Source: Flectonema sp. DT1601
Lineage: Eukaryota; Euglenozoa; Diplonemea; Diplonemida; Diplonemidae
Direction: 5' to 3'
Assembly: GCA_964019425.1 (NCBI GenBank)
Contig: OZ025802.1
Coordinates: 682,001 to 746,000 of the forward strand
Length of the DNA stretch: 64,000 nucleotides
A model generated the notes under the pieces. It was not told where the DNA came from, made no database searches, and saw only the letters and a list, made by a program, of their open reading frames with translations. Shown piece after piece: positions 62,332-64,000 of this stretch. Both the position numbers and the translations under genes were made by a program. Each line of letters opens with the position of its first letter. Position 1 is the first letter of the stretch.

Positions 62332-64000
62332 TTATAATAAACCCTCGCTACCATTCCAACTAACTGTCGCACCTTTCCATTGTTCTCTAGTTCGTAGAAT
62401 GTCGTCCATGTATGGCACTAATTCGTTATTATTTCTGGGTTGGATCTGACAGCCAGAATCAATAGATAAATGATATTCCTCATCCTGACAACCTAATTGA
62501 TCGTAGTAGAACACCTCAGCTGTTGGTGAAGACAATGCCGTTGGAGACTTTGAAAAACAAACCGTATAATGCGACTCATTCCAAATACAGAATATCGGAA
62601 GCGGTGGATTCTTATAAAAATCACCAACAACAACATCACCTGTGAAATCACGAAATGATAAGAATCCAATGTCAGGAACAGAATGATCGACTCCAGACAT
62701 AGTAATAACGTCAGGTGGTGTTCCGAGCTGTTTACTTCCATCAAAGACGTTGCTTGTTGCCTTTCCAATTAATAATAAATTAACAACTTCCTGAGATGAA
62801 TACTGATGATGAACAATAAGAGAACCTGTTTCTTCATCCATATCAGAAACAACTCTCTCTGGTCCTCCTCGTGTTAATACAGCAGAGACTACTAGAGAGA
62901 GAAGACCAGTACCATTCCTATCAGTGTAGTACTCGATATTGTCAGTTATGAACCCTCTGAGAGCATCTACATCTCGTCCAACGTTCTGCTGTCTCCAAGA
63001 CTCAAGAGTAATATTCGCATCACCAAACTTCTTCTTCTGAGAGAGATCTGGTGGGAATCCAAGTATGACAGACCCACCTGCAGCAATAATATTCAAAGTG
63101 TCAACTAGTGATTCTATTGTAGCTGTTTGTTGTTGTTCCGAAGTTATTGATGACCCACAGTCACCAAAATCAATTCCATTCTCAACAATTAACTGTTTTA
63201 AAACACGAGCTTGAACTACACTCAACACCCCACAAGGACCTCCATTATTCTGAACGAGGCCGTACTTTATTATGGAAGAGAAGTAGAATCCTTGTTGTGA
63301 CCAATGCTCAGGAATGGTTTTGCGATCTCGACAGAGTAGTTCTCGTAGTTTACGTGATGTTGATAGGTCGATTGGTCGACCCATTGTGACATGAAGAGAA
63401 CGATCTTTAATATTTAGATCCCAGTCAGCTACGGTATTGTCATCTGCTATTGGAGGAGGAGTAGTTGTTGGAATGTCTTCTGAATTGTTGTTGACGTCGA
63501 TATCCCAACCGAGTTGCTTTGATTTTGATTGCTCATCAGACCGATGATTTGAAAATCCTATTTTCAATTCCTGCAAGTCTTTAGTATAAGAATCAATACT
63601 CTCATCAGTTTCGTAGTTGGTGTCACTCACATGAACATCATCAGGATGTGGTGTTACGGTAGATTCCTCTGTCTGAACTGGACTGCTTTCCTGTCTGCTG
63701 TTGGATTGCTCTTCGGTTGCTTTCTTCTTCTTGTTTTTCCTGATGGCCTTTTCTCCAGATATTAGTATGTCGTCTATTGATTTAGATTTCCCTTTCTTCG
63801 TCTTTTTTGTATCTTTGACCTTGGCCTTGGCTTTGTCTAGTTTTAGTTGAGCTGTTTCACTTCGTTTTTTCTCCTTTGCGATTGCCTTTGAGAGTTTTTG
63901 CTGTAAGTCTTTTTTTTTTTGAATCTCAGAGCGTAGTTGAACACGTGTATCCCTCTTAACCTGAAGCTGATTTTGTAAAGCCTCTTCAGTATCACTGTCT
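62332..64000 (-). CDS. MINDY-type deubiquitinase (MINDY-3/-4-like), C-terminal part; runs off right edge
   Basis: The frame is open to base 64000, so the N-terminus is missing; about 555 residues are visible. The first 110 are charged and Lys-rich (LQQKLSKAIAKEKKRSETAQ), probably coiled coil. The catalytic domain (about residues 200-530 of the visible part) has LRELLCRDRKTIPEHWSQQG, the catalytic-cysteine motif YGLVQNNGGPCGVLSVVQA and the catalytic-histidine strand WNESHYTVCFSK, which match FAM188/MINDY-3 and -4 proteins. These enzymes cleave Lys48-linked polyubiquitin. A candidate internal start used by some ORF finders is a GTG at 63630, but the frame and family extend upstream, so it is not the real start. 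Confidence 0.88.
   Translation of the reverse strand, partial: DSDTEEALQNQLQVKRDTRVQLRSEIQKKKDLQQKLSKAIAKEKKRSETAQLKLDKAKAKVKDTKKTKKGKSKSIDDILISGEKAIRKNKKKKATEEQSNSRQESSPVQTEESTVTPHPDDVHVSDTNYETDESIDSYTKDLQELKIGFSNHRSDEQSKSKQLGWDIDVNNNSEDIPTTTPPPIADDNTVADWDLNIKDRSLHVTMGRPIDLSTSRKLRELLCRDRKTIPEHWSQQGFYFSSIIKYGLVQNNGGPCGVLSVVQARVLKQLIVENGIDFGDCGSSITSEQQQTATIESLVDTLNIIAAGGSVILGFPPDLSQKKKFGDANITLESWRQQNVGRDVDALRGFITDNIEYYTDRNGTGLLSLVVSAVLTRGGPERVVSDMDEETGSLIVHHQYSSQEVVNLLLIGKATSNVFDGSKQLGTPPDVITMSGVDHSVPDIGFLSFRDFTGDVVVGDFYKNPPLPIFCIWNESHYTVCFSKSPTALSSPTAEVFYYDQLGCQDEEYHLSIDSGCQIQPRNNNELVPYMDDILRTREQWKGATVSWNGSEGLL

Noticed and set aside
1-64000. tRNA, 5S rRNA, CRISPR arrays or DNA transposon ends
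   Set aside because: I looked for B-box-like GGTTCGA, 5S cores, regular short spacers and terminal inverted repeats next to a transposase and found none that hold up.

Overview
This is a window from the nuclear genome of a microbial eukaryote. The evidence is a nucleolar Nopp140/SRP40 protein, an exosome RNase-PH subunit, a PTB-like RRM protein, mitochondrial Hsp90 (TRAP1), a Rho-type GTPase, a polycystin channel, a MINDY deubiquitinase, and spliceosomal introns that mostly start GTATGT and end AG. Fungi are unlikely (TRAP1, SK-like channel, polycystin). Trypanosomatids are unlikely (cis-introns, a Rho GTPase with a CaaX tail). An octotricopeptide-like repeat protein and several single-pass membrane proteins would suit an alveolate or related protist, but I cannot place the organism. 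The DNA is AT-rich and full of A or T runs of 15-37 bases.

Every gene I can support lies on the minus strand, so transcription runs from 64000 towards 1. From low to high coordinate: 1-11.4 kb holds a partial coiled-coil gene, three unrecognised genes, a propeller-like membrane protein, an exosome subunit and an organelle-type repeat protein. 12.8-15.6 kb is the Nopp140/SRP40 gene. 15.6-20.6 kb is gene-free. 20.6-25.6 kb holds a PTB-like protein and two membrane proteins. 25.6-32.6 kb is gene-free but contains structured and repeated DNA. 32.6-35.3 kb holds a membrane RING protein, an unknown gene and a small two-exon gene. 35.6-43.5 kb is an array of four eS8 ribosomal genes and three glutathione S-transferase genes. 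43.8-56.1 kb carries an unknown ORF, a PDZ/B-box protein, a polycystin channel and an SK-like K+ channel. 56.9-64 kb carries TRAP1, a Rho GTPase and a MINDY deubiquitinase that runs off the edge.

Several genes become whole only after splicing. Introns of 63, 76, 76, 78, 144, 201 and 445 bp were found by matching GTATG(T/C)...AG boundaries to protein-family expectations. The 63 and 201 bp introns are stop-free multiples of three, so plain ORF calling reads straight through them. One hides a CaaX box and another a three-exon Nopp140 C-terminus. Many start codons lie 15-60 bases after a plausible AG acceptor, which fits leader introns or spliced-leader trans-splicing.

The most unusual items are: the eS8/GST array with near-identical copies that share upstream DNA; a dispersed family of about 125 bp elements with a conserved 3' hairpin; a second small family with a nested hairpin; a cluster of strong hairpins near 31.4 kb; a degenerate tandem array at 30.8-31.1 kb; and a RING finger split by about 100 extra residues.
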